From Petroclostridium sp. X23 (GTDB lineage: Bacteria > Bacillota > Clostridia > SK-Y3): DNA of 64,000 nucleotides. The stretch covers positions 4,095,051-4,159,050 of the forward strand of contig NZ_CP124862.1 of assembly GCF_030013905.1 (NCBI RefSeq), given 5' to 3'. The notes under the pieces are model-generated. The model searched no databases. It saw only the letters and a program-made list of their open reading frames with translations, and was not told where the DNA came from. Shown here piece after piece: positions 52,651 to 62,810 of this stretch. The first letter of the stretch is position 1. Every line of letters starts with the position of its first letter. A program made the position numbers and the translations under genes.

Positions 52651-53340
52651 CTATATTTTAAACCGGTAGCCTGCGCCCCATATCGTTTCAATATATTTAG
52701 GTTCTTCGGAACCTTTTTCGATTTTTTCTCTGATTTTACGAATATGTACAGTTACTGTCGAAATATCACCTACCGATGTTACATCCCATATTCTTTCGAA
52801 AATTTCTTCTTTACTGAATACGCGATTCGGATTTTTTGCGAGCAAGTGAAGGATGTCAAACTCCTTGATGGACAGATTTATTTCGTTGTTATTTACAAAT
52901 ACCCTTCTAGCAGTAATGTCCATCATTAAGCCGTTAATCTCGATAATTTCTTCTTTGTTTTGATAGGTCGTCAATCTTTCATATCTGCTGATATGGGCTT
53001 TGACCCGGGCAACCAATTCATTAGGGCTAAACGGTTTGGTAATATAATCGTCTGCGCCTAGACCCAAGCCTCTTATTTTATCGATTCCTTCTTCTTTTGC
53101 AGAAACGATTAAAATAGGAATATCAAGAGTTTGACGAAGTTCTTTGCAAATCACGAATCCGTCTATTTCAGGAAGCATCACATCTAAAATAACTAAATCA
53201 AATCTACCGCTTTTGGCGGTAAGCAAGCCTTTTACGCCGGAAGTTTCAAAAAGCACATCAAAACCGTTAATGATAAGGTAATCCTTTTCAAGTTCTGCAA
53301 TGCTAAGATCATCTTCTATAATTAATATTTTTTTCTTCAT
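52651..53340 (-). CDS. OmpR-family response regulator
   Basis: 229 residues. Receiver domain with acidic pocket EDD, phospho-acceptor Asp in LVILDVMLPEIDG (about residue 53), Ser/Thr in LIVSAKEE and Lys in YITKPFSPNEL; winged-helix DNA-binding domain ending in VTVHIRKIREKIEKGSEEPKYIETIWGAGYRFKI. Lies 27 bp after its histidine kinase on the minus strand, unusual order (kinase first). Confidence 0.95.
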   Translation of the reverse strand: MKKKILIIEDDLSIAELEKDYLIINGFDVLFETSGVKGLLTAKSGRFDLVILDVMLPEIDGFVICKELRQTLDIPILIVSAKEEGIDKIRGLGLGADDYITKPFSPNELVARVKAHISRYERLTTYQNKEEIIEINGLMMDITARRVFVNNNEINLSIKEFDILHLLAKNPNRVFSKEEIFERIWDVTSVGDISTVTVHIRKIREKIEKGSEEPKYIETIWGAGYRFKI

Positions 53341-53367
53341 ATGTGCGCCCTCCCTTTGTGGTATATA

Positions 53368-54810
53368 CTACATTCTCAATGAGAAGAATAATCGGGTTCC
53401 TTGGTGCTCTATGCTTTCTACCCACATTTTTCCACCGTGTTGCTCGATGATTTGTTTAGATATCGCAAGTCCTAATCCTGTACCGGATATTTGCGTATTC
53501 CTTGAGGGATCGCCCCGATAAAACCGATTGAAGATAAAGGGTAAATGTTCTTTAGAAATACCTCTTCCGTTATCCTGTATTTCAATAATAATCTTATCAT
53601 CATTTTGCATTGCGCGGATATGTATTCTTATGGGCTGCTCACCCTGGTACTTCACTGCATTATCAATAATGTTCAGAACTACACGTTTCAATTTTTGTAT
53701 ATCTGCATTCACATATGCATGTTCTATGTCGTGATGAAAGAAGATAGCACCGCCTATTTTCTTAAGATCAAAATCCAAGTCTTCCACACAGTCTTCCAAA
53801 AAATCTATGATATCAATTTTTTGGAAATGAAATTCTTCCTTTTGAAGGTCAAGTCTGGAAAACAAAAACAGTTCATTAATTAACACTTCCATTGTTTTTG
53901 CTTTCTCGTAGATAGTATCAATGTATTTATTAATTTTTTCAGGAGTATCTGCGACACCATCTTTGATTCCTTGTATATATCCTTTGATAGACATCATAGG
54001 CGTTTTTAAATCATGCGAAATATTAGAGATAAGATTTTTCCTGTTTTCTTCATATTTTTCTTTCAGGATATTTGATTCTTTCAGTTTTATCCGCATTTGA
54101 TCGAAAGCGTCGCTTAATTCACCAAGCTCATCATTTAGATTCTTAGTGATTTTAAAATCCAAATTGCCTTTTTTGATTTCATGGACGGCATTCTTCAGTT
54201 GATAGATCGAACGGTTGATATCCCTATATATAAACATCGTAATGATTACAGTACTGATGATGAAAAATATAACCATTAAGCCGGTTATTAAATTTCTTGA
54301 AGAACTCTCCTTATCATATACAGCTTTCCAATTTACTACAATAAATATTGAAACTTCCGCATCACTGTAGTAAAAATCTTTTTGTATAAGGGTGCCATAA
54401 GTTACGTCTGATTTAGGAAGTTTTTTTCTCTGGAAAGGCTCTAAAAAAGCATTCAAATGATTTTCTTCATCAAACCCGAAGAGTAGAGGGGATTTGTAAA
54501 TCAACTCATCGTTTTTTCTTACGATAATTCCAGCATCATATTTTTCTATCATTGATCCCAACTCGTCTAAATAGGATGGAGATAACAGCTTAGCTTTATT
54601 GATAATGGTTTGTATATCAATCTCCCTATTCAATTTATTCGCATCTAAAATGAAGTGACCAAACGTTTTACCCGGCAGGCTAAAATCGGAGTTTGGGTTT
54701 TCTTCTTCAAATTTTATATGACCGAATAAAAATGTAATGCCTATCATTAATACAATTTGTATCACCAATATACTAATGTATGATAATAGAAGCCTGAGTT
54801 TAATGGACAT
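53368..54810 (-). CDS. sensor histidine kinase
   Basis: 480 residues. Helix (about 7-28), extracellular sensor domain (about 30-165), helix (about 172-192), HAMP (193-245), H-box SNISHDLKTPMMSIKGYIQG, N-box VVLNIIDNAVKYQ, G-box DNGRGISKEHLPFIFNRFYRGD and GTGLGLAISKQI. The partner regulator follows; an RND efflux pair is upstream on the same strand, separated by a palindrome. Probably senses cell-envelope agents and controls the efflux genes. Confidence 0.94.
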   Translation of the reverse strand: MSIKLRLLLSYISILVIQIVLMIGITFLFGHIKFEEENPNSDFSLPGKTFGHFILDANKLNREIDIQTIINKAKLLSPSYLDELGSMIEKYDAGIIVRKNDELIYKSPLLFGFDEENHLNAFLEPFQRKKLPKSDVTYGTLIQKDFYYSDAEVSIFIVVNWKAVYDKESSSRNLITGLMVIFFIISTVIITMFIYRDINRSIYQLKNAVHEIKKGNLDFKITKNLNDELGELSDAFDQMRIKLKESNILKEKYEENRKNLISNISHDLKTPMMSIKGYIQGIKDGVADTPEKINKYIDTIYEKAKTMEVLINELFLFSRLDLQKEEFHFQKIDIIDFLEDCVEDLDFDLKKIGGAIFFHHDIEHAYVNADIQKLKRVVLNIIDNAVKYQGEQPIRIHIRAMQNDDKIIIEIQDNGRGISKEHLPFIFNRFYRGDPSRNTQISGTGLGLAISKQIIEQHGGKMWVESIEHQGTRLFFSLRM

Positions 54811-54905
54811 AGTGCTCCTCCTAGTTAAGAATCGGAAATCGTGAACATTTATACATAACCAAATTTAGAATTAAAATATGTCAACTTGTATGCCAGGTGA
54901 GTTTT

Positions 54906-54981
54906 TGTAGGGGTGGACGACTCTGTCCACCCGTTGATAACCCAATAATGTATCGGGCGGACAGAGTCGTCCACCCCTACA
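54906..54981. repeat. 23-bp-arm palindromic repeat between adaptor and kinase genes
   Basis: TGTAGGGGTGGACGACTCTG... (54906-54928) and its exact reverse complement (54959-54981), with CCCG/CGGG inside the loop. A second palindrome family, distinct from the GGGGACGG repeats. It may end or stabilise the efflux-gene transcript. Confidence 0.8.
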
Positions 54982-55072
54982 GTTATACATTTGAATTAGT
55001 GCTATTTGGGATGTAGATGCAGAGTATTTTTAACTCTAGATTTGGTCATCTATATTAATTTAATACAACTTG

Positions 55073-56209
55073 TTAATTCACAATGCGAATGGAGGCCCCT
55101 TCGGTTATGTATTCCTGACCTTTGATGATTAATTGGTCTCCGGTATTGAGTCCCCTTAGTATTTGAACCATTCCGTCTTGGGTAAAACCTTTTTCCACTG
55201 TTATTTTCTTTGGTTTATCGTCTTCTGCAATATATACATAGTTCTTACCGTCATCGGTTAAGATAGATTTTTTAGGAATTAATATCTGGTTTCCGATTTT
55301 TTCTACTTCAAAAAATACCTTGGCAAACATCCCCGGCTTTAAAATATTTTTTTTATTACTTAAGCTTAACTCAACAGGGTAAATATTTGAGCCGTTTTCT
55401 CCCACAGGGCTGATTCGGGAAATTGTACCTGTATATTCTTCATCTTGTACGCTGACTTTTGCTTTGTCACCGACAGAAATGCTATTGATAAATTCTTCAG
55501 ATACAGTGGTCTGTACTAAAATCGGGTCTGCTTTTATTATAATAAAATCTGTCCCGCCTGTCATCTCTCCCGGTTCGATATTTCTAGAGGAGACAATACC
55601 ATCGATAGGGCTTTTGATAATAGTATCATTCAATGAAGATGCAGCACTATAATTATGCGCATCAAGCTCTTTTACTGTCTGCTCATAGTTTGATTTTGCC
55701 TGATTTAAAGAAGTTAATGCTGCGTCATACTCGGTTTTGGAGGCAGCACCGGCTTCATAAAGGATTTTTGTGTTATTAAAATTCTCTTGTTGATCGGCTA
55801 ATGTTGTGGCAGCGTCACTAACAGACTTCTCATACTTGCTCTTAGATAAGTTGAGACTATTTTCCAGGTCCGCACTGTCCAATGTATATAATATATCTCC
55901 TTTAGCTACTGTATCACCTACATCAAAGTTTACCGATTTTACTGTGCCTGAGGTATTACCGGATACATTAATCTCTTCGCTTACGGTAAGAGTTCCTACT
56001 GTTTGGTATTCTTTTACCGCTTCAGAGGTTTCAATATGAATGACTTCAACGGCAATGCTGCTATCTTCTTTAGCTGTTGGCGGACCGAATTGGCCGGCTG
56101 TTGCTGCGCCATCTTTCGAGGGAGCAGCCTGCCCTGAAGGTTTTGCACATCCTGTAAACAGCAGAGAAGTAACCAAGAATAATAAAATCAGATTTTTAAA
56201 ATGTTTCAA
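55073..56209 (-). CDS. RND efflux periplasmic-adaptor-type lipoprotein (HlyD/MFP family)
   Basis: About 378 residues. Lipobox LFTGC (about residue 21), then barrel-sandwich hybrid (EEINVSGNTSGTVKSVNFDVGDTVAKGDILYTLDSADLE), helical hairpin, lipoyl half (TIIKSPIDGIVSSRNIEPGEM) and beta-barrel (LVQTTVSEEFINSISVGDKAKVSV). TTG start at 56209 with GGGAG upstream. Overlaps the RND gene end by 14 bp, so co-translated. Gram-positive forms are lipid-anchored outside the membrane. Confidence 0.92.
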   Translation of the reverse strand: MKHFKNLILLFLVTSLLFTGCAKPSGQAAPSKDGAATAGQFGPPTAKEDSSIAVEVIHIETSEAVKEYQTVGTLTVSEEINVSGNTSGTVKSVNFDVGDTVAKGDILYTLDSADLENSLNLSKSKYEKSVSDAATTLADQQENFNNTKILYEAGAASKTEYDAALTSLNQAKSNYEQTVKELDAHNYSAASSLNDTIIKSPIDGIVSSRNIEPGEMTGGTDFIIIKADPILVQTTVSEEFINSISVGDKAKVSVQDEEYTGTISRISPVGENGSNIYPVELSLSNKKNILKPGMFAKVFFEVEKIGNQILIPKKSILTDDGKNYVYIAEDDKPKKITVEKGFTQDGMVQILRGLNTGDQLIIKGQEYITEGASIRIVN

Positions 56210-59200
56210 TTTTACTCGCTCCCTTCGAATATGTTCTATCAATAAATATAGGTATTTTTCTTTGGATTTTTATTTTTAATCCTTCTACAATAGAATATAG
56301 GATTGGGATGAACAATAATGTAAGCACTGTAGAAGCAATTAATCCGAATATCAATGCAAAGCCCATTTGTGCATAATCAGGGTTTTTTAAGGCTAATGGA
56401 AGTATCCCGCCAATGGTAGTAATAGAAGTTGCCATAACGGGTAGAAATCTACTTCTCACGCCATCCTTAATTGCTTCGATCATAGGAGATCCGTTCTTTC
56501 TTAGATAGTTTATATGGTCTACAAGTACAATTGCATCATTTACCGCAATACCTACAAGGGAGACGATGCCCATGAATGCAAACACCCCAAAATTATTTTT
56601 TGTTAGTATTAGACCTCCTATAGCACCTATGATAGCCATCGGCACGGAAAACAGAATTACTAACGGCTGTGATAAAGAATTAAACTGTATTGATAGTATC
56701 AGGAATACAAGGAAAATGGCAACCAACATAGCGATAAGCAAACCGGTAAAGCTTTGTCGGATATGTCTCATTTCTCCTTCAAAAGATATACTTGTATCTT
56801 CAGGAAGAGCATAATCTTTTAATTTTTCTTGCAATGTTTTTAAGACTTCGGTAGAGTTTATTCCATCCTTAACATTACTTTCAACACTCACAACTTTTTT
56901 AAAATCTTCGTGCGTGATTGCGCTGGCACCCTTGGCTTCTTCAAGATAAGCGACCCTGGAAAACTGTATTTTTTGCCCTGTATTAGATGTAAAGTATATA
57001 TTCTCAAAATCATGAACAGAGTTAATGCTATTGTCATTTGTGTGGAGGATAATATCTATCTCTTCGCCATTTTGCTTTATCGTTGTTGCTTCAATACCTT
57101 GTAAAGCATTTCTAATTCCCGCAGTAATGGTGGATGTGCTTACGTTTAATGCATTTGCTCTCTCTTTGTCAACCAGTATTTTAAGCTGAGGGCTGCCATC
57201 TTCCAATGAAGTGGCTACATCCGCTGTTCCGTCAATGCCTTTTAGCATGCTTTTTACATCATGAGCCACCTGTCCCAGGGTAGCTGTATCCTCACCGGAT
57301 ATTCGTACATTGATGGGTTTACCGGAGCTTGGTCCCATCGTCTGTTGCTCGACGGTAATACTAGCTCCCGCAATATTGTCGAAGTCTTTCCGCAGTGCGT
57401 CGATCATCTCCGTACTGCTTTTTTCTCTTTCTTCTTCAGGGACTAGATCAATAGATACGCGTGCGGTATTACTTCCTCCGGAGGATCTCATACTCCCGGT
57501 ACTACCCACTTTACTGACCACGTTTTTTATCTCAGGATATTCCAGCACGATTTCTTCTATTTTGGATACAACGGTTCCTGTATCTTCCAACAAGTATCCT
57601 GGCGGTGTTTCAATATCGATGGTTAGGCTGGTACTGTCTGAAGAAGGCATTAATTCTATTTTTAAGAAGCCATTGGTAACGGCAAGCACGCTTCCGACAA
57701 ACAATGAGACTGCCACAATAAGCAATACCAGTCGTTTAAATATGCTTCTTAGAATTCCCCCCAAGATATTTATATAGATTTTGATAAATTTTATTTCCCC
57801 CATGGATCTTCCATTTAGAATAAACGCACGTAAAGCCATGAGAGATCCGAAAATCACCGCAGCAATCCATGATAATAATTCTAATTTACCATTATTGGCA
57901 AAAGCAAGCAGCGATAATGTGACAACGAAGGCAACAGAGATGATCTTTCGAATCAACGTCAGCAATTTACCGTGATGATTGATTTTAACTTTATGTGTGC
58001 TTAAAAACCTTGCACATAGAGCAGGGGTAATACTAAGGGATATAACGAATGACGAGCCGATAGCGAATATGATGGTAATCGGGATTGATTTTAAGAATTG
58101 TCCCATCATTCCTTCAATCATAGCCATGGGGAAGAAGGCCGCCATGGTGGTCAGGGTAGCAGAGAATACGGCTGGAGCCACCTGATTGGTCGCATTCTTT
58201 GCTGCAGTGTTCACATCGACACCTTCATCCCGCAATCGGTCGATACTTTCCATGATTACAATTGCATTATCTACCAACATTCCTAATGCCAGGATCAATG
58301 CAACTAAAGACATGGAGTTTAGTGTGATACCTCCATAAGTCATCAAAATAAAACTGGAAAGGAGGGACATTGGGATTACAAAAGCTACGATGATAGATTC
58401 ACTGAGTCCAATTAATAAGTACAATACAATGACAACGATTAGCAATCCTGATACGGCATTGGTACTTACATCGGTTAATTTTTGATTTACTTCTACAGCG
58501 GTATCACCTGTGATTGCTATAAATACATCATCCGGATATAAAGTCCCTTTTTGATCCTTGATGAATTGTTTAATGGTATTGCTTAAGCTGACGACATCCC
58601 CGTCGGAATCTTTCATGACCGATAGCGCAATGGTTGGAGTTGTTTTTTTCTCAGTAGAGACATCCGAATAATACAATTGTGAGTAGGATGTTTGTTCCGA
58701 GTATGTATCTTTGACTGTAGCGATATCTCTTAGATAGAGAGGTGTATCATTTATTTTTGTTACGATAATGTTTTCCAAATCATCAATCGTATTGAATTCT
58801 CCTACGGTTCGAACATTGACATTGAGACCGTCTAACTCTATGTTGCCGCCGGGAGCATTGAGATTGGCGTTGGATATTGCAGTTGCAATTTCGTTCACAG
58901 ATAAACTATAGGTGATAAGTTTTAACGGGTCTATATAAACATTGATTTCCCGGTCCAAGCCGCCAACGATTGTAACTTCGTCCACTCCGGATATGCTTTC
59001 AATTTCTTCTTGGATGTCCTCTGCCACATTTTTTAGATCTGCAAGATTGTCTTCTCCGCTAATGTTTAATGTAATAATAGGCCTGTCGTTGCTTTCAAAA
59101 CCTCTTACCATAGGGGTACTTGCATCTTCAGGCAGTTGATTTTCCACCTCTTGTACCAAGCTTTCCATGTCAGAGATTTTGTCATCAATATCTACACCTG

Positions 59201-59516
59201 TTTCGAATGTAACATGTATGCTAACAGAACCATTGCTTGAGGTTGAACTGATAGAATCTACGTCATCCAGTTCTTTCAGCTTACTTTCGATAGGGTCGGT
59301 AATCATACTTTCGATCTCTTGAGGGGCAGCACCGGTATAGGATACCGACACCATTCCTACAGGCATCACGACTTCCGGCATTTCTTCTCTTGGTAAAGAA
59401 AGATAGCATTGCGTTCCAAATAATATGGCGGCTAGGATAATTAAATAAACAATGCGGTATCTTTCAATAAAAAAGATAGCTATTTTTCCTAGAATGTTTT
59501 TCTGATCTTTCTCCAA
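56196..59516 (-). CDS. RND multidrug efflux permease (AcrB/HAE1-like)
   Basis: About 1106 residues with the duplicated RND layout: helix 1 (YRIVYLIILAAILFGTQ), large loop (about 50-330), helices 2-6 with the proton-relay ALGMLVDNAIVIMESID, a second large loop, and helices 8-12 with VSLVGIAVNDAIVLVDHIN and TSITTIGGILPLAL. TTG start at 59516 with AGGAGG 9 nt upstream (the longer frame is less likely). No outer membrane channel is expected in this cell type. Substrate unknown. Confidence 0.93.
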   Translation of the reverse strand: MEKDQKNILGKIAIFFIERYRIVYLIILAAILFGTQCYLSLPREEMPEVVMPVGMVSVSYTGAAPQEIESMITDPIESKLKELDDVDSISSTSSNGSVSIHVTFETGVDIDDKISDMESLVQEVENQLPEDASTPMVRGFESNDRPIITLNISGEDNLADLKNVAEDIQEEIESISGVDEVTIVGGLDREINVYIDPLKLITYSLSVNEIATAISNANLNAPGGNIELDGLNVNVRTVGEFNTIDDLENIIVTKINDTPLYLRDIATVKDTYSEQTSYSQLYYSDVSTEKKTTPTIALSVMKDSDGDVVSLSNTIKQFIKDQKGTLYPDDVFIAITGDTAVEVNQKLTDVSTNAVSGLLIVVIVLYLLIGLSESIIVAFVIPMSLLSSFILMTYGGITLNSMSLVALILALGMLVDNAIVIMESIDRLRDEGVDVNTAAKNATNQVAPAVFSATLTTMAAFFPMAMIEGMMGQFLKSIPITIIFAIGSSFVISLSITPALCARFLSTHKVKINHHGKLLTLIRKIISVAFVVTLSLLAFANNGKLELLSWIAAVIFGSLMALRAFILNGRSMGEIKFIKIYINILGGILRSIFKRLVLLIVAVSLFVGSVLAVTNGFLKIELMPSSDSTSLTIDIETPPGYLLEDTGTVVSKIEEIVLEYPEIKNVVSKVGSTGSMRSSGGSNTARVSIDLVPEEEREKSSTEMIDALRKDFDNIAGASITVEQQTMGPSSGKPINVRISGEDTATLGQVAHDVKSMLKGIDGTADVATSLEDGSPQLKILVDKERANALNVSTSTITAGIRNALQGIEATTIKQNGEEIDIILHTNDNSINSVHDFENIYFTSNTGQKIQFSRVAYLEEAKGASAITHEDFKKVVSVESNVKDGINSTEVLKTLQEKLKDYALPEDTSISFEGEMRHIRQSFTGLLIAMLVAIFLVFLILSIQFNSLSQPLVILFSVPMAIIGAIGGLILTKNNFGVFAFMGIVSLVGIAVNDAIVLVDHINYLRKNGSPMIEAIKDGVRSRFLPVMATSITTIGGILPLALKNPDYAQMGFALIFGLIASTVLTLLFIPILYSIVEGLKIKIQRKIPIFIDRTYSKGASKIETF

Positions 59517-59552
59517 AACACATTTCCTCCTTTTAAATAGTTTTGATATCAT

Positions 59553-59794
59553 GGAAAGTTTGATTTGTTATTGATTCTTAATAGCTTTATAAGATATAAA
59601 AGCCACTAATAGAATGATAAAGGATAGTGATAAAGTATTTAAAAATAAATTATTAAGTTTTTCTTAATAAAAAGTGAAAAAAATATTATGCTATTTATAA
59701 ATCATGTATGAATAGAATTTAGTGTTCTATGTAGGGAACGGCCCCTGTGCCGTTCCGACGTAAATGTTTAATTCACTTTAGATAGGCTCTAGTA
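59553..59794. other. intergenic, promoter of efflux operon
   Basis: No gene. It carries the small palindrome at 59735-59756 and an AT-rich stretch next to the RND start where the promoter should be. Confidence 0.3.
59735..59756. repeat. short palindromic repeat
   Basis: GGAACGGC (59735-59742) and GCCGTTCC (59749-59756), loop CCCTGT, preceded by GTAGG, as in the 54906 repeat family. Confidence 0.6.
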
Positions 59795-59799
59795 AGCAC

Positions 59800-59847
59800 A
59801 AAAAAGCAGCACTTTGCAGCGTCTATAACATTTGTGCTGAAAGTGCT
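59800..59847 (-). terminator. terminator of the sugar-binding protein gene
   Basis: On the minus strand AGCACTTTCAGC pairs with GCTGCAAAGTGCT (one bulge), followed by a run of six T. About 105 bp after the stop at 59952. Confidence 0.75.
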
Positions 59848-59951
59848 ACCCTTCTATATGATTACTTCTTACCGGATACTAACTTATTGGATTATAATCT
59901 ATGTGGAATTATATAAACTCTATACTGCCCGCGAATAAGATCTTAAATAAC

Positions 59952-60962
59952 TCACTCTTTGGGAAATACAGTTTCTTGAAGTATAGACTCGGTGTCTTTA
60001 ATATTCTCATAGGTAACCAGCAGAGTGGGAATTTCTATCGTTTTTTCAGGGTTTTTTCCATTGAGTATATCAACAGCAGCATCAAGTGCCTTTTCACCCA
60101 TGAGCACAGGCTGCTGCACTGACGTAGCGATTAATTCTCCGGCTTTTATCTTTTCAATTGTCTCAGGAGTTGCGTCAAATCCCACAATGGCAAATTGATC
60201 TTGCTTATTTAAGTTTTGCACAGCTTTTAAAGCTCCTAATGTGGGTTCATCAGCTTGTATAAACATCCCGCGAGCAGTAGGATTTTCTGCTACTAAGTCC
60301 ATAAAAAATGCTTCGCCTTCTGCCACGTTATATTTTTCAAACTGTTTTATTGCAGCAATCTGTATATTGGCAGCATCCATTGCTTCCTTAAATCCTCCTG
60401 TACGCTCTTTGCCGTTATTCCTTGCCAGGCTAAGTGTTTGTTCAACCACCGGAAACGTATCCCATCCTTTTTTCTTTAAGTAATTGGCAAGATATTCTCC
60501 GGTCTCCTTAGCACCTTTCCTATTGGAGGAAATAACGAAGGCGGCATAGTTTCCCGAATCTGTTCCTATATCACATATAACTACAGGAATTTTTGCTTTT
60601 TCTGCTTCATCTAAAACAGCAGGGCATGTAGAACTGTCTGTGGGGGATATGATGATAGCGTCTACCTGCTTAGTGATGGCATCCCGGGTATTTTCAAGCT
60701 GTATTGCAGCATTATCTTTAGAATTATATATTTGTATATCGGTCTGAATTCCTAACTTTTCTGCTTCGCGTTTTATACCATTGGATACGAATCGCCAAAA
60801 TGATATTTCCATAGATGGTGCGATATAAGCAACTTTTATAGATGAATCAGCATTTTCCGGTAAGATTGACCATGAGCCAGCAAGTTGCTTTGCTTTACTG
60901 CATCCGGATAAAGTCGTAATCATTAATATGGATATCATCGTAAGACTTAATATTTTTTTCAT
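59952..60962 (-). CDS. sugar ABC transporter substrate-binding lipoprotein
   Basis: 336 residues, Peripla_BP_4 type (ribose/galactose/autoinducer-2 family). Lipobox LSGC (Cys about 21). VAYIAPSMEISFWRFVSNGIKREAEKLGIQTDIQIYNSKDN, DAIIISPTDSSTCPAVLDEAEKAKIPVVICD, and FAIVGFDATPETIEKIKAGELIATSVQQP are typical. It is divergent from the sugar ABC genes starting at 61230, and therefore likely a second, separately regulated, binding protein for the same or a related system. Confidence 0.9.
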   Translation of the reverse strand: MKKILSLTMISILMITTLSGCSKAKQLAGSWSILPENADSSIKVAYIAPSMEISFWRFVSNGIKREAEKLGIQTDIQIYNSKDNAAIQLENTRDAITKQVDAIIISPTDSSTCPAVLDEAEKAKIPVVICDIGTDSGNYAAFVISSNRKGAKETGEYLANYLKKKGWDTFPVVEQTLSLARNNGKERTGGFKEAMDAANIQIAAIKQFEKYNVAEGEAFFMDLVAENPTARGMFIQADEPTLGALKAVQNLNKQDQFAIVGFDATPETIEKIKAGELIATSVQQPVLMGEKALDAAVDILNGKNPEKTIEIPTLLVTYENIKDTESILQETVFPKE

Positions 60963-61229
60963 TTCTATAAAGCCCCCCTCCTATTAAAGAATAGCACAAA
61001 AATTTTAGAGTACTTAAAAATTTTACTAACCATCAAAAGATAATCTATTCATTTTATAATAGCATATTATTAAAATAAAAGTATACAAAAAAGTAGTGTT
61101 ACTGCTATGGGAAATTGACAATTTTACTATTGATAACTAGAAAGTTGTATTAACGAAGGAGTGATCACGATATCCAACTACTAATTTTTGATGTGATGTG
61201 ATGAAAACTAACTTAGGAGGTGAATTGAA
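60963..61229. other. divergent promoter region
   Basis: No gene. It separates the minus-strand binding protein from the plus-strand ATPase; AT-rich and likely carries both promoters. No clear operator seen. Confidence 0.35.
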
Positions 61230-62810
61230 GTGGAAAAGAATAAGCCATTATTGAAAACCTCAGGCATATCAAAGAGATTCGGGGTAGTACAGGCACTGAG
61301 TAATGTAGAATTTGAGCTTTTCAATGGTGAAGTTCATGCTCTAATGGGTGAAAACGGTGCCGGTAAATCTACTTTAGCTAAAATAATATCAGGTGTAGAA
61401 ACGCCGGACGACGGATGTATTGAGTTTGAAGGAGAAAAAGTTAGTTTTTCTGATCCTGGGCAAGCTATAAATAGTGGAATCTCAATGGTAATGCAAGAAT
61501 TTAACCTTTTCCCGGACTTATCAGTATATGAGAATGTCTTTATGGGACACAAAGATATATTCAAAAGCGGTTTTATTATTAAAAAACAGGAACTTATAAA
61601 AAGGACTTATGACTTACTTAAGTTATTTAATATGGAAAATCAAATAAATCCCGTGAATAAAGTTGTGAATTTATCTGTGGCAGAGCAGCAGATTATAGAA
61701 ATATTGAGATCAGTATCATATGATTCAAAGGTTATTATACTTGATGAACCTACAGCTGCTTTATCAAGTAATGAAACCGAAAGATTATTTAGTCTGATAC
61801 GAAAACTTAAAGCACAAGGTGTGGCTTTTATCATTGTATCACACAGATTCAACGAAATATTTGAAATCTCCGACAGGATTACGGTATTACGTGATGGCAG
61901 CCTTATTGTTAAAGGCGAGCAAATGAAAAACATGACGGAGAAAAAACTCATCAATGCGATGGTGGGAAGAGAAATAAAAGAATTCTATGGGGAGAAAAAA
62001 GAAAAACCTGAAGGCGTGGTTGCAAAAAAAGCAATCAAGGTAGATGGAATTTGTGATGCCACCGGGTATTTGAAAGGTATATCCTTTGAGGCGTATGAGG
62101 GTGAAATCTTAGGAATAGCAGGTCTTGTAGGGGCAGGTAGAACAGAGCTTGTGCGTTGTATTTTTGGAGCGGATAAACGTTCAAAAGGGAAGATATATAT
62201 CGATGGCAACGAGTATAAAGGGACATCGCCAACAGATGCTGTAAAGGCAAGGATGGCAATGGTTCCGGAAAATAGAAAAACCGACGGACTGATACTCGAA
62301 ATGCAGATACTTCTTAACTCCCTTATTACAAAGTCGGGTATTTCAAGTTCAAGCAGAATAAGACATAAAAATGAGCGCCAGGACTGCTTGGATATGATTG
62401 ATAAGCTGAGGATTAAAACTGCTCACTATAGAAATCCTGTAAGCAGTCTTAGCGGGGGGAACCAGCAAAAGGTAGTATTATCAAAGTGGCTGCTGGCAAA
62501 CCCAAAGATATTAATCCTTGATGAGCCGACACGAGGCATAGACATTGGCGCTAAAGCGGAAATATATAATATCATACATGAAGTGGCAGCCCAAGGTATG
62601 TGTATTATTCTTGTTTCTTCTGAGCTTCCTGAAATAATAGGCATGTGTGACAGAATTCTCATCTTAAAAGATGGGGCACTGGCAGCAGAGATCGATCAGA
62701 AAGATGCAACAGAAGAATTAATCATTGAATATGCGTCATTTGGGGGTCAAGAAAGAAGTCAGTCTGAGTCAAATCTTTCGGATATTTTGGAGGAATCATT
62801 ACATGGATAA
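61230..62810 (+). CDS. sugar ABC transporter ATPase, RbsA/MglA type
   Basis: 526 residues with two ATPase domains. First: Walker A GENGAGKSTLAK, signature LSVAEQQIIEI, Walker B VIILDEPTAAL. Second: degenerate Walker A GLVGAGRTELVR, signature LSGGNQQKVVLSKW, Walker B ILILDEPTRGIDIGA. This double layout and the GRTEL second loop mark the ribose/galactose group. GTG start behind TTAGGAGGTG. The end overlaps the permease by 8 bp. Confidence 0.95.
   Translation: MEKNKPLLKTSGISKRFGVVQALSNVEFELFNGEVHALMGENGAGKSTLAKIISGVETPDDGCIEFEGEKVSFSDPGQAINSGISMVMQEFNLFPDLSVYENVFMGHKDIFKSGFIIKKQELIKRTYDLLKLFNMENQINPVNKVVNLSVAEQQIIEILRSVSYDSKVIILDEPTAALSSNETERLFSLIRKLKAQGVAFIIVSHRFNEIFEISDRITVLRDGSLIVKGEQMKNMTEKKLINAMVGREIKEFYGEKKEKPEGVVAKKAIKVDGICDATGYLKGISFEAYEGEILGIAGLVGAGRTELVRCIFGADKRSKGKIYIDGNEYKGTSPTDAVKARMAMVPENRKTDGLILEMQILLNSLITKSGISSSSRIRHKNERQDCLDMIDKLRIKTAHYRNPVSSLSGGNQQKVVLSKWLLANPKILILDEPTRGIDIGAKAEIYNIIHEVAAQGMCIILVSSELPEIIGMCDRILILKDGALAAEIDQKDATEELIIEYASFGGQERSQSESNLSDILEESLHG

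Noticed and set aside
52423..52929. 168-codon open frame on the plus strand
   Set aside because: Only its first part (to about 52640) is transposase-like; the remainder is antisense to the response regulator gene.
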